NCBI GenBank assembly: GCA_963920665.1
Contig: OY987268.1
Coordinates: 21,082,501 to 21,146,500 of the forward strand
Length of the DNA: 64,000 bases
From: Straminergon stramineum
Taxonomy: Eukaryota > Streptophyta > Bryopsida > Hypnales > Calliergonaceae
Reading direction: 5' to 3'
This document shows positions 24,601-35,986 of the stretch, piece by piece (within the stretch, counting starts at the first letter, position 1; each line of letters begins with the position of its first letter). The notes under the pieces are model-generated. The model searched no databases and was not told the DNA's origin. It saw nothing but the letters and a program-made list of their open reading frames with translations. The position numbers and the translations under genes are program-made.

Positions 24601-26003
24601 AACGAGCAAAAAGGAAAGAGGAGACCTGCAAGAGGCTTCCCTTGCACTAAACAACCTTTGGGGAGGAAATCCAACTCCTTGTCTCCCATAAACATCACCA
24701 AAGCAACAAGCAAGAGAATGAAGTAATGATGGAGTGACAAGAAGAAGGAGCTATTGGAAGGAAGAACTTGAGGGAAAATAAGATAGGGAGGGAATCCCCA
24801 AGTTCCATTAGGACCCTTAGATTAAACTTAGATGATTTACGCAAAATTAAACATAAGACGTAGGACGTAAGAGATGGTTCAACCTTGGAGCATGGCATGA
24901 TGCGTCTTTGGCTAACCTCGTAGGTAGAACCAAGGGTAGTTGGGCCGCTATAATACGTAGGAAGGGTAACTTGGAAAGAAAAGAAGAGAGAGGGAAAGAA
25001 ATAGGATCAAGTCAACGAATGAACTCTTGTATTACATTATTTTATGATTAGAACAGTGGTTTGTTGTATCACAACACGGGAGTTAATGGCGGAGGAGGGA
25101 GAACTGCCGGTGGGCATGATCAATGATTCAAGTTCCGAGGTATGAGTTAAACCTTTCCCAACTCTTCCAAGGTCCTTAATTAGTGATTAGCAACTCTGAC
25201 AGAGGCCTATCCCTAGGTCAGACTCTTAGGACCATAGGCCAAGTCACTTCCTAGGACAAAAACTTGAAGAGGAAGACTCTAGCTTTCCAAAACCCTAAGG
25301 CACGCCCAAATCGAGTCTAAAACAAAGAAGTTATCGCCGGATGAAGGTTAAATTCAATTTGGATGAAAAATAGTTAAACCTAAGGATTGTTAGCAAATTA
25401 AGAAGATTAAAAGGTGGCTATCAATTAGGGTCTAGGGCTTAAGAGAAAATTTTATTCTGAATTATAGGTTAGGAGAAATTAGCGGATGAAGTTTAGATAA
25501 GGCTTGGATGAGAAGTTCTTGGGAATCTCCAATTAGGGCCAAACTCCAGATTTAGGTAGGATCAAGTATTTTGAGCCATTCCTAAAAATTTTGAATCTTT
25601 TTGAATTAGGTAGCTAGGTTTAATCGATGGATGAAGTTTGAGGAATCGAATAGCGGTCAAACTTCATCCACCCATAACTTTGGCTAGGAAGGTCGGATAG
25701 GGTCGAGTTTTATGTTTTTAGAAATGGAAGAAGATGAAATAGAGTTTTCTTAGGTTAATTCTACCCTGACATAGGTTCCATCTGAATTATTTAGCAGGCC
25801 ATCCATTCAGTCGGCCAAAACATTGGAAGTAGATTAAGCGAATCTTGCGAATTTGGGATCACTTAGGCACTTAGTAAAAAGATCCATTGCTTGGAAGGCA
25901 CAATGGACCACGCTTAGACACCCAAAGGTAGGATTCACTTAGCCAAAACCTAGAACTTGGTTGTGTTCACGATTTACTAAAGGTGGATAAATTGGCACTT
26001 ACA

Positions 26004-26032
26004 CCTCCTTAGGGACTTTGGTCCTTTAGGGG
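26004..26032 (+). mobile_element. TTAA element J, right end beyond the LTR-like insertion
   Basis: The text after the LTR-like end, finishing GGTCCTTTAGGGG then CTAA (a one-base variant of TTAA at 26033-26036), is the missing right terminus of the element that begins at 19694. Its similarity to the end of copy F (cgggcctttagggg) supports the assignment. Confidence 0.7.
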
Positions 26033-26103
26033 CTAATTGTGCACTTTTCATACAAAAAATAGTGGAGTTGGATTATTTGGCATACTAATGGCCATGCATT
26101 TAA

Positions 26104-27003
26104 CCACTAATGTTTTGTGACTAGATCTTATCAAAATCACATCTAATTGCTATTTTCAATGCAAAAAAAAACAAATTTTTGGAAATTTGTTTCTTTTGCA
26201 TATATAACTACAAGATATTGCACTAGACTAGCATAAAAATGTATAGAATATTTTCAAAAACTTTGATCATATAAATTTCAAGATATTAGTGTTTTAAGGT
26301 AGAAAAAAATTATTCCTTTACAATTAAGATTGTAAGACTTGGAATCCCTTTAACTTGAATATTTCACTACAAAGTTTTTGAGGTAAGCAAATCCTTAAGG
26401 TGGAGAATAGAATTGAAATTAGGGGAAAAAAAGTCCAAAAAAAATTAAATTTTATTTCATAAAAAATTATTAATTTGAAGTAGGTATAAGATAGGAAGAA
26501 AACTTAAATCTTTTATAACCTTTAAGATGGAATTGAAACATGTCAATCCTAATGGTAATATTTATTCTAGACTTCTAGGAAAGGTCTTCTAAATGTTGTG
26601 AATCTTTTCTTTCCAAGAAAAATGTGAAAATTGAGTTAAAAAAACAATCCCCATGAGTTATTCTTTTAGAAAACCGCTTTACTTGCTACAAGAGAAGACA
26701 CCTCATAACCTCCACATCAATAATCCAAATAGAATGAATAAAAGCTTTCCATGTACTCACTCACATAGACAAGAATATATTATATACGAATCTAATTTTA
26801 AAATATATGTTTTGAATTTTTGTGATATATACTTTGGGTGGTAGAGTTATGCTCTTGGGTACCAATTGAAATAAAAATAACATCTCGATAAAGTTAATTT
26901 AGTCTTAGCCTCAAGAAAAACTTCAAAAATCATACAAAAAAAAAAAAAGATTACACATACTTGCCTAATTTTTCTCATGTTCCCTAAGGAGACAATTTCG
27001 GAG
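26104..27003 (+). mobile_element. TTAA element, 920-bp class, copy K
   Basis: TTAA at 26100-26103 and 27004-27007 bounds 900 bp, with left end CCACTAATG and right end TTTCGGAG, both diverged. The interior keeps the class landmarks cactagactagcataaaaat (26230) and atccaaatagaatgaat (26723). It follows copy J by fewer than 100 bp in the same orientation. No coding sequence is present. Confidence 0.68.
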
Positions 27004-27359
27004 TTAATTTGTAATTGAGTCTCAATCTTAAATTTCCATGACATCAAACTATGTGTTCACTATCGATGCAAAAATCTCTACTAGTTTCATGAAAATTTAT
27101 CTATGTTAAAATTTAATAAAAATGAGTGAAAAGAAATTATAAATATAAAATAAAACAAGGAAATGAATTTGAAATTCTTCAAATAAGACAAGCACCCATG
27201 AAGAATAGAGTGATAATTTTTAAGTAATTATTGTATTTTTTACAAACTAAATTCCTTAGCAATGAACTTTTCAAACAAGGAATATGAAGGGTATAAATGG
27301 AATAAGAAGGTACAAATAAAAAATAAAAAATGACAACGGCTTTGATGAGGGTTGCTATT

Positions 27360-27554
27360 ATGTGAGCATAGGAGTGTGAGCCCATGAGCCTATAATACTA
27401 CACACCCTATGTTATAGGTGTATATATCATAGAAACCATCTATTACTATAGGGTATATATGTTACAAATACCCATATTATAGGTGTTTATGATACATACA
27501 CCTTCTATAATGTGTAGCCTCAATGCTTACAAGCTCACATTCTTGGGCTCACAT
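27360..27554. mobile_element. Palindromic MITE
   Basis: Left ATGTGAGCATAGGAGTGTGA and right end GCTCACATTCTTGGGCTCACAT are imperfect inverted repeats, and the interior (tataggtgtatatatcata against tgatacatacacctt) is also complementary, so the whole segment can fold. A clear target duplication was not identified, so the superfamily is unknown. The following 27,555-28,418 is AT-rich with nothing recognised. Confidence 0.5.
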
Positions 27555-28418
27555 GCTAGCACTATTGTTCAAGTGGAAGGAGCTTAAACACTATAAGCTC
27601 AATTTAGCCATTATATAGTTGTTTGATATAATTTTTATTTTTTCATACTTGAAAAAATTATTTTTTAATAGATGTTGATTTTTTAAGAATTTTGGTGGAA
27701 AAATTAAAGACCTGGAATTTTTTAAAGCATATTGTGTAAATAAAATTACATCAATTAGAATATGTATTTGGATAAGTTGAAAGTTTTATCAAGAAAAAGT
27801 AAGAATGAGATTTAAAATATTATAATCTTATTTTTAATTTTTAATATTTAATATAAAAAATAATGACAAACAAAAAATATTAGATTCAAAAAATATATAA
27901 TAGTTCAAGAAGTTGGCAATTGCATCCATTCATTGAATTTTTAAAATTTTGCATAATCTCACAATGGAGTAAAAATAAAAATTTTAGGCTTTATTCTTAT
28001 CTCTCTTGTTATTTGTTTGATCCAAATATCAAAAATGGATATTTTAGAAATTTTGATCAAGTTTGACCAAGATGCATCCAATTTGGGGATGTGGGGAACC
28101 GTTTAGGATTTCATCTTTTATGACTTGGCATTTGTGCTTAACACTCAAACTCCTTAGCTTCAAGCTCTAATTTCCATATTGAAATTTTCCAAGATCACCG
28201 AAAAACTATGAGAATACTACCCATCAAGATGACATTTACACTTTCAAACTAATCAAATAACTAAATAAGAATGACAAGATATATTGTTATACTTGAAATG
28301 ACATGACATATTGAAGAAGGGTGTATTGAAATCAAGGGTAGAAAACATCAACATCATGACATATTGTGGCAAATTATGAATCACAAATCCATGATTCCAT
28401 TTATGGAGATAGCATCAT

Positions 28419-30003
28419 CCTCTAAAATCCCATTGTCCCCTGGAGGGACAAAATAGAATTTGGGCAAGCTCCTAAGGTCTCAATATTCACCATGATCTTC
28501 GGAATTTTTTTGTGAAAATAGAAAAACACATTAGGTTCTCAAGAATATAAATTTTATTTCAATCAATGCTCGGGAGCCAAAGTTATGGCACAAAAAGTCC
28601 TTTTCATAGGTACAACAAGCACCACCACCCTTCTAAAGAAATTAATTTTCAAAATTTTTTTTCTTGCAGATTGTAATTTTATTTACATGGGAAGCTTTGA
28701 TTCATTCCATTTGGATTTGTTATGTGAAAGTTAAGGACAATCCTATTTTTCGGGCAATCAAAGCATCCACTGGAAAAAATAACTTATAGGGTTCATTTCT
28801 TAATGCAATTTTCACAATTTTTCAAAAAATATTTTTTGAAAAGGTCTCGGGGGGGGGTGTACTGGCAAAAATCGTAGAAACTATGTGCAACAAAAAATAG
28901 GGTCTAATATATTCATTTTGGATAAATTTTGGAAAAAAGTACATGTAATATACATTGCTTCAAATTTTTTAAAACATCATTATAAATACTATAGCATTAG
29001 GTATAATACCAAAGAATTATGTAATTGGTACATATAAAATACCATGGAAAGAAAAGAGCACTAACAAATTCGCTATATACTTTGACAATTCCAAGGAAGT
29101 GGTAAGGAAAAAAATGGGATAGAAGAGAAAGAAATGGGGTGCTATGCAAAAGAAATGGGTTCAAAGAAAAAAAATGGGGTACATGAGAAAGAAATCAAGT
29201 GTTATAGAAAATAAATGGGTGGGAGAAATAAATGGGATGTTCTAGGAAAAAAAGGGTTCAAAGAAAAAAATGGGGTTCAAAGGAAAAAAATGGGATATAA
29301 GTAAAATACCCCATTTTAAAATGACAAATTAAAAAAATTATAAGTAATAATACTTACCATTAATTATCAAGTTTTACCTTTATTTTAAAAAATATCATGC
29401 CTTTTAATCCATTTCATGAAGTAAATAGCCCCCCTCTAAATAGGTCATTATTGCACGTGAACGCAAAATATATAAGGGAGTGCCCCCCCCCACACACACA
29501 CACACAAGGAAAAGGTTAAGTTTTCTTGCTAAATAAATCTCACCTATAGGATTCTAGTGTTTCAATGCCATCTTAGAGCTACTAACAATTTTGTTCTTCT
29601 TTTAATCTTGGACCTACTTCTACTTAACAATTTTTTAAAGAATGAAAACCAAGTGCGTGTTTTTGAATTCTTTTCCTAGACTTTCAAGCTAATTCTTCAA
29701 CACAATATTTTTTTAATCCAAAATCAGTAGTGCAAAAAAATTTGACACATGGCAATCAAAGTCATCTAAAATTGTAGACCAAAGTTCAAAAAAACTTTTT
29801 TTCCAACTTTGAATGCTATTATCTTCCAATCTTTATGGTCAAACTTCATAAAAATTTTACCACATGCTTTGAGACCAATGAAGTATAAGATCCTATGGTT
29901 AGATTCTAAAAAAACATTTTCTTTTGCTTTCTTGGATGAATGCAACAAAACTATAAATTTGGAGTGATTTTTGATAGAAAAATGGCCTTGGGACTTTATG
30001 GGG
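28419..30003 (-). mobile_element. TTAA element, 920-bp class, copy L, split by an hAT-like insert
   Basis: It is in the orientation of copy H: left end CCTCTAAAATCCC, right end GGACTTTATGGGG followed by TTAT. Both flanks are damaged forms of TTAA. Removing the insert at 28846-29508 plus one copy of its 8-bp duplication leaves about 914 bp, the class length. Confidence 0.7.
28846..29508. mobile_element. hAT-like non-autonomous element with 8-bp duplication
   Basis: GAAAAGGT occurs on both sides (28838-28845, 29509-29516), an 8-bp duplication as in hAT transposons. The ends read CTCGGGGGGGGGTG and, reversed, CTTG(TG)nGGGGGGGGGCAC; the repeat expansion has blurred the TIR. Inside, 29,105-29,300 is a degenerate tandem of about 20-25 bp around aaaaaaatggggttcaaag. 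No transposase is encoded. Confidence 0.6.
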
Positions 30004-30475
30004 TTATTGAAGAAATTATAAGCATGTGACCCATCAAGGATGAAAACTATCTCTTGTGATTACAGAACATGTGGTCTAGTTCCCCTTCAAGGGAAATTGG
30101 GAACCATTGATTTAGGGATCAAATCCTTGCCCTTGATTCAAAAAATCCCCCACCATTGATGAGTTTATTAAAAAAAACAAGCCCCCTTCTAGAATATGGA
30201 TACCGAATATGGAATACATAATACAAATATAGAGTATAGATACTAAAATATGAATATGACACAAAATACATGATATGATTATATGATACAAGATACGGGC
30301 ATGAAGATATATGGACACTAATATATGATAAACATACAGAAATTACATAATCCCATATCATTTGTAAGGGGGGACTGTCTGGAAAAAAATACTAGTAAGT
30401 GGGTTGGGGTAATGATGAGATGAAAAAATTAATTAATCTGAAAATTAATCAGATTGAAAGTTGTGAGCAACTATT

Positions 30476-30577
30476 CCACTATCCACTCAAAAGACAGTTA
30501 CTAAGTTATCCACTATCCACTCAAAAGACAGTTACTAAGTTATCCACTATCCACTCAAAAGACAGTTACTAAGTTAT
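30476..30577. repeat. Three exact 34-bp tandem copies
   Basis: The unit beginning ccactatccactcaaaagac is repeated three times without change (30476, 30510, 30544). Around 30,797 and 30,893 a second duplication repeats aaacccaatgctcaaaaaaa about 97 bp apart. The remaining sequence between 30,008 and 31,132 shows no gene. Confidence 0.95.
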
Positions 30578-31132
30578 CCAATGCATAGAAAACTATGCGT
30601 AGAACTACAGCTAAGTTAGAATGATTCTTTTTCAATAATCTAACAGTCAATGAGAAATCTCTCCTTTCACAAGTATGTTCCTTGTTCAAATTCTTAGATG
30701 AAATTAAACAAAATTGCTCATCCCATTCTGCACCGACATAGGAATATCCACAGAAGCTTCAGAACTAAGTCCACTTCACTGATTGATGGATTTGAGGGCT
30801 AAACCCAATGCTCAAAAAAAATCTCGCACCATGTGCTCTATAGAATATATTCAAATCCAACCCAACTTCCATGATCCATGGAATTGACAGAGAACTAAAC
30901 CCAATGCTCAAAAAAATCTCGATGTCCTTGATAGAATAATTTTATTCAAATTCAAAACCAATTATATGTGATGTAGGCCTAACTTGCATCTAGTTTTTGC
31001 ATGTTAGGCATGGTGGTGTGTGTGGGACAAATATGTTAAGTTTACTTGTGCAGGGTTGTCTGCTTTGAATCAGTAAAATTGTAGCAGATATTTTGGAGTT
31101 TTTCCTTTTGATGAATAAGTAATGTTAACTTA

Positions 31133-31596
31133 GGGCCATGGTGGATTGACCCCCTCGCTTGTCCCCAAGGGAAAACCCTGAAATTCTTTATTTGTCATGC
31201 ATGATCAAATTTGCAAATTTTGAATTCATATTTGCTATCAGAGGCCCCAAATTAGCTAGGTGAAGTACAATAGATAGATTAATGAAGCACAAAATACGGG
31301 GTCTTTTTTTTAACCCCTAAATACCAAGGCGGACATTTTTCGTCCGATGAATGACAAGGAATTCTCCTGTATAGAACAGAAGTGCAACTATTCATTCTCA
31401 GAATTAGAGATGAAAAGGGAAAATCTTCAACAGTAATTTGACTCCCAATGATTATTTTTTATTTTTTTAAAGTAGATGATGTCACATGGTTCCAAAATGC
31501 CTGATTTCCATGGTCATGAGCCCAGTGTTCAAGGGTTAACATGCACCCCTGGATGGACTAAGGGGGGACGAGTGAGGGGGTCAATCCACCCCAGCC
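31133..31596. mobile_element. PIF/Harbinger-like element hosting TTAA element R
   Basis: TIRs GGGCCATGGTGGATTGACCC and GGTCAATCCACCCCAGCC are flanked by TTA (31130-31132, 31597-31599). Nearly half of its 464 bp is the TTAA element at 31314-31535. Without it the element is about 240 bp, a typical MITE size. Confidence 0.7.
31314..31535. mobile_element. TTAA element, 220-bp class, copy R
   Basis: TTAA at 31310-31313 and 31536-31539 bounds 222 bp with ends CCCCTAAATACC and AGTGTTCAAGGG. Interior words gatgaatgacaaggaattct and gaagtgcaactattcat are shared with copies S and T. Here the host is a Harbinger-like element, the reverse of the relation at 7847-9330. Confidence 0.75.
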
Positions 31597-31892
31597 TTAA
31601 CTTAGCTAGCGGCATCAAATTGGCAGTCCTGTGCTGCACACTTGTGTGTGCTGCTTGAGCTGTAACTTAACTCAGTCATCATGTCTGTGGGTTCAAACTG
31701 AAGTTTGTCTGGTCCCACTCTGGCCTAAGGTAAGGTAGGCTTGGTCAGGTTTTGGAACTTGAGGCCAATTTTAACTTAAGTTAATGTAACTGATAACTTT
31801 ACATGAGGAAGTGGGGCAGAAGAAGACATGGGCCAGAATGGACAATGCAGGCCTCGTTTATTGCTCAAAGTCGTTATCTCTTTCCCAGCTAG

Positions 31893-32114
31893 AAAAAGAC
31901 CTCGAAGCTACTTGAGTTGACGGCTCAGGCTACTACTGCTCATTCCAGAAGACCTGTGGACCCAACTCCAAATTTGGCAACTTGCACCGATACGGTAAAT
32001 GATCCAATGTATGGTAGGCACCCCCCAAAGTGGCACCTGACCTTTAACCACCATCTTCAGGCTGTGTACATCACCAAAACCAATTATGTACCTATGTGGA
32101 AGAAACACTTTTAG
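31893..32114 (+). CDS. Possible terminal exon of an unidentified gene
   Basis: An open frame of about 73 codons ends at TAG 32114 in sequence that is clearly less AT-rich than its surroundings. It follows a pyrimidine tract with CAG and TAG acceptor-like sites (ctctttcccagctag, ending 31892). The predicted end contains DPMYGRHPPKWHLTFN and finishes PMWKKHF. The composition is protein-like, with Trp, Tyr, His and Pro spread through it, but I recognise no family. No upstream exon, start codon or promoter was established. It may be a gene fragment or chance. Confidence 0.25.
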   Translation, partial: KKTSKLLELTAQATTAHSRRPVDPTPNLATCTDTVNDPMYGRHPPKWHLTFNHHLQAVYITKTNYVPMWKKHF

Positions 32115-32339
32115 TAACAAACTTTGACCCTCCATAATATTGGCATATTGTATCCAACTGGTGTGTTCTTTGGTGCATTGGAACCTCCTTTTCACTTGCC
32201 AACAAGACAATGTGAAATTTTGTATAGCCTAATAATAGTAAATAGACACAGTACCAATTTGAGGCACCTTTCGGTGTACCTACTTTAATAAGTACACTCT
32301 TCCAACTTCATATTATCAATATAACTTAACCCACAAATG

Positions 32340-32546
32340 TAGATACAAACAGTGTGTGATGGATGATAGAGTATCTTTTTGTGTGGGACAGAAGTGCAAC
32401 TATTCATCCGTAGAATTTTATGTGGAAAGAGGAGATCTTCTACTATAGTTTGACTTCCAAAGAGTGCTTTTGGATTTTTGTAAATTGATGATTTCCATGG
32501 TATCAAAATGAATGAATTTCAAGATCACCAGTCCATCCTTTAAGGG
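32340..32546. mobile_element. TTAA element, 220-bp class, copy T
   Basis: TTAA at 32336-32339 and 32547-32550 bounds 207 bp with ends CCCACAAATG and GGATGGTTTAAAGGG-like text (plus-strand right end ccatcctttaaggg). The interior shares gacagaagtgcaactattcat with copy R and the tttgacttcca and ttttgg blocks with S. Confidence 0.7.
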
Positions 32547-32572
32547 TTAAAAATGATTGGTTCTTACTCCAA

Positions 32573-32775
32573 TGGAATCCCTTATTGAAGGTCCCCTAAG
32601 GTCCCTCCAAACACACCTTAAGGAAAATAAGCCCACAATACAAATAATGTTGAATTGGCGTAAAAATTCCCCCGAGTAAACCCCTTATAAAGGTCCTATA
32701 TGGTCCCTCGAAACACACCTTGAGAAAAAACAAGCCCACATTACAAATAATGTTGAATTGGCATAAATATTCACA
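32573..32775. repeat. Tandem duplication, 103-bp step
   Basis: Two diverged copies carry cctta, tggtccctc(c/g)aaacacacctt, caagcccaca and caaataatgttgaattggc, offset by 103 bp. The following 32,776-34,697 is AT-rich with no gene or element recognised, apart from homopolymer C near 32,950. Confidence 0.8.
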
Positions 32776-34776
32776 AATAAGAACAAATGGATTGACAACA
32801 GAAACAGAGATAACTCCTTCTCTAACATTTTCTAGAACAATCCTCACATATCAGATGTGCCAATCATTCACCTCTTTACGTTCAAATATCGATATTTCAT
32901 GGGACAAGTACTTCAACACTTATTTGAGCCTTTACAATACCTAACTATCACCCCCCCCCCCTCTCTTTGTAATACAAACCAAAGAGATAAATGGATCCAT
33001 ATTTTCCTCTTGTACACCCACCTACAAAATACTATGCATACAACTACATAAAAAAACAATTTAGGCAATTCACAAACTCATCCATTTGCATAAATCTTCT
33101 AGATGCACCTTACTTGTGAATGCACGAAACTTTGAAAAACAAAACACTAGAGCACACTATCTTGATTTGGTTACACCCATGTACTTGTTTACCCAATGCA
33201 CCTTGTATATGCAATACAAAAGCTTTGCCCTAACATCTTATGCATGTGAACTAACCTATATACCCAACCAATGCCAACTACACCATCTACACAATATAAA
33301 ATCCACTTCGTTGAATTCTCTTATTGTAATGACAAGTTCTCCCAAGACTTTTTGAACCTCAAATTCACAAAATAGTTGATACTCATTGGCAATATACAAA
33401 ATTATAGATAGAACACCCAACCATTTATAGTCTTAACATCAAGCAACATACACACACCAACACTCCATAAACAATTACATATCCTAATACAAGCCAGGGC
33501 ATCTACTCCACCTTAAAAACAATTAACACCATTGCCATTCAATAATCCACCTACATTTTCTTTAATTACAAAAGAACAATAGGAAACAACTGGCTACTTC
33601 CACAACTTCTTGACCTACTATAAACAAACTTCATCTACTTAGAAAAAATGGTATCCAATTTTTCATATACTTTAACACCAAACTACACCAATCTCTTCTT
33701 CTTTTCCTCACAACTTTCTATCATCTCTTACAAAATAAAAATGTAGATAGAGTCTTCCTTTTAACAAAGGTACTTAGTGTAAGTGTCACTCATTACAACT
33801 CTTTGTGGTCAATTATGACCTCAAATAAATATAGTATTGATGAATGCCAACTCCTAGAAGGGTTAGAATTTTTTCTCTCTATGTTTTCCTACCTCCTCGA
33901 GTTTATTTAGGGATCTTTGAGTTCAGTAGAAATTTCTATTATGAACTCCTAATGATTATTATATTTTACAAAATCATTTGAAATCATATGAAAACTTTAT
34001 CTTAATGTAGATATAAGACAAAAATTATCCTATATAACTTCAAACCAAATATTTGTTTTTATTAAAAATTTCAATAATAATACACACAATATGTTGGATT
34101 TTGACTTGGATCTACACTTGCAATTGAAATCAATCATTGAATTGTAGTATCTTTTGAATACATTGTGACAAACTATAACTTACAGCTTCTTACTCACTTG
34201 TGAAATAATTTAAATTCCCTATGTATATAGAGAGAAGCTTCTATAATTACAATTGATGCAGGATATTGACATAGTACATGTATCTATATGTCATTAGTAC
34301 TAGTATTTCATATCCTTTGTCATTATCTATATCCATACATTGTATTGTATTAATTTTATGTATATAATATCCATACTTGTTTAGTATATAACAATCCATA
34401 ATATTAGTACTAGGTAGTCATATCAATATAAGTATTTGTATTAAAGTTTTTTTAATTTTTGAAGATCTATAACAAGGGAAAGGGGTCAATTTTTTTCTGA
34501 AAAATTAACCAATGATTGCAAATTTTCGATGGGGTCCATTTCCCCCTTATAGATCAACACCCTTAGATTTGAGATGACCAAGGGATACAAGCACAAGGTT
34601 GCTTGCATCTTTTTCACACATTGTTAGTTCGCACAAAGGTATATTTGAAATAGAAATTAGGGGTGAAACAATTTCCACTTCAATTGGAAATTGCAACTTA
34701 ACCCCTAAATGTTTTCAACTATGTTTTCACCAAAAATGCTCCCAAAATGTCATTTCTAGTACAAGTACCAAATTTT

Positions 34777-35986
34777 CACTACAACGGAAACTGTGTCCTA
34801 TTTGACAAAAAATTGACAAAAGATTATCAATTGCTTTATCAATGGGAATCTGTAGATTGGCCAATAATTTGACACAATTCTATCAAGTATTTTATTACTT
34901 TGTTAGAATTTTTGTCAACTTCTATTCCATAATATCCTCTTTTGTTAGTTGTTTAATTGCCATGCTAATATGATGCCCTAATTAATGGTTACAAGTGTTC
35001 CCATTTTCTACAAAAGAATGTCAAAATTGAAATTGCTTTCAATTTTAAACCTTTACATATTGATCAAGAATGCATATCCTATACAACCAATTGTCATTAC
35101 TTCACAACACTTCATGAACCACTTATGTTTTGTAGATTTTGGTAGAGAAGAGAAGCTCTCTTTATACATGGGGTAGTAGGAGGTAGAACAACCCATGTGG
35201 GATATGTCATTTAGAAGTTGCAAGAGCTTAATTGCTCATAGTTAAGTTTGAAATAGGAATTGTATTAAAATTAGAATTTTAGACCTCATTTAGGCATAGT
35301 AGAATAATTTTTCAAAAAAACCTTTTAACTAAAAGAAGTTGGAAAATCAATTCAAATTTCATGTCCGAAAATCCGTTTGATATTTTGATATTTTGATCCT
35401 CCAATCAAAATTTATGGACAAATTTTAGAGATGATGTTTGAAAAGGTAAAAAAAATCTTCTACCGCCTCTCTAAAATTTGTCCATAATTTTTGATTGGAG
35501 GATGAAAATATCGATCAAACGGATTTTTGGACATTAAACTTGAATTGATTTCCCAAATTTTTTTAGTCCAAATTTTTCTTGAAAAATTATTCTATTATGT
35601 CTAAATGAGGTCTAAAATTATAGTTTTAATACAAATCCTATTTCAAACTTAACTATGAGCGGGTGAGCTATTGCAACTTCTAAATTACATATTCTATATG
35701 GGTTGTTCTACCTCCTACCACTCCATCTATATACGGAGAGCTTTACCTCTACACATAACTCAAGCTAAGATATCTATGACAATTGATGAGAAGATAAATG
35801 TATAAAAAACCTAATGAAATCTTTGGATTTTTGGCAAATAGGGAGAAGAGAACCAAACATCAACTACAAATTTGATAACAACTTGACAAAAAATTGACAA
35901 GATGAGTTAGCAATAATATGGCTATTGTCATTTCAGACAATTCTTTGTCAAAAACTTGTCATCTTGGATTGCATTTCCTTGTAATG
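34777..35986. mobile_element. CACTA element with TTT duplication, inside copy N
   Basis: The ends CACTACAACGGAAA and, reversed, CATTACAAGGAAAT are flanked by TTT (34774-34776, 35987-35989). Both subterminal regions carry ttgacaaaaaattgacaa-type repeats (34805, 35882, 35948), like the subterminal repeats of CACTA transposons. Half the interior is a foldback element. No TNP1/TNP2-like frame is present. Confidence 0.75.
35142..35753. repeat. Foldback element, arms near 290 bp
   Basis: The two arms are complementary over almost the whole length: gtagtaggaggtagaacaac (35173) against gttgttctacctcctaccac (35702), through to a loop near 35,440-35,465. Ends read GTAGAG...CTCTAC. It is the most complete member of the family seen also at 8351, 18140 and 39138. 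A transcript across it would form a long double-stranded RNA. The superfamily is unknown; no target duplication is clear. Confidence 0.75.

Larger units (their letters stand above)
20573..26003 (+). repeat. Long LTR-like repeat inserted in TTAA element J
   Basis: It starts TGTAAACCCC and ends CACTTACA, so it has TG...CA ends. The left part follows the copy at 58674 (for example catttcattaatgaaatag near 20948 against 59028). A TATA-like gagtataaaag lies near 22119. The right part follows the copies at 1212 and 55695. The flanking five bases, CCCCA and CCTCC, are an imperfect duplication. The copy is much longer than the 1,980-bp version at 58674 because it also holds a Harbinger-like element (22204), a (TTG)n run, a 60-bp array, and long T and C runs near 20,610-20,680. 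No gag or pol was found. Confidence 0.6.

Noticed and set aside
24160..24654. Several overlapping minus-strand frames rich in Ser, Pro, Leu
   Set aside because: They are translations of the purine-rich 60-bp array; their repeats follow the DNA period rather than a protein fold.
30476..30577. Three identical 34-bp units as a possible CRISPR array
   Set aside because: The repeats are directly adjacent with no unique spacers, and the context is eukaryotic.
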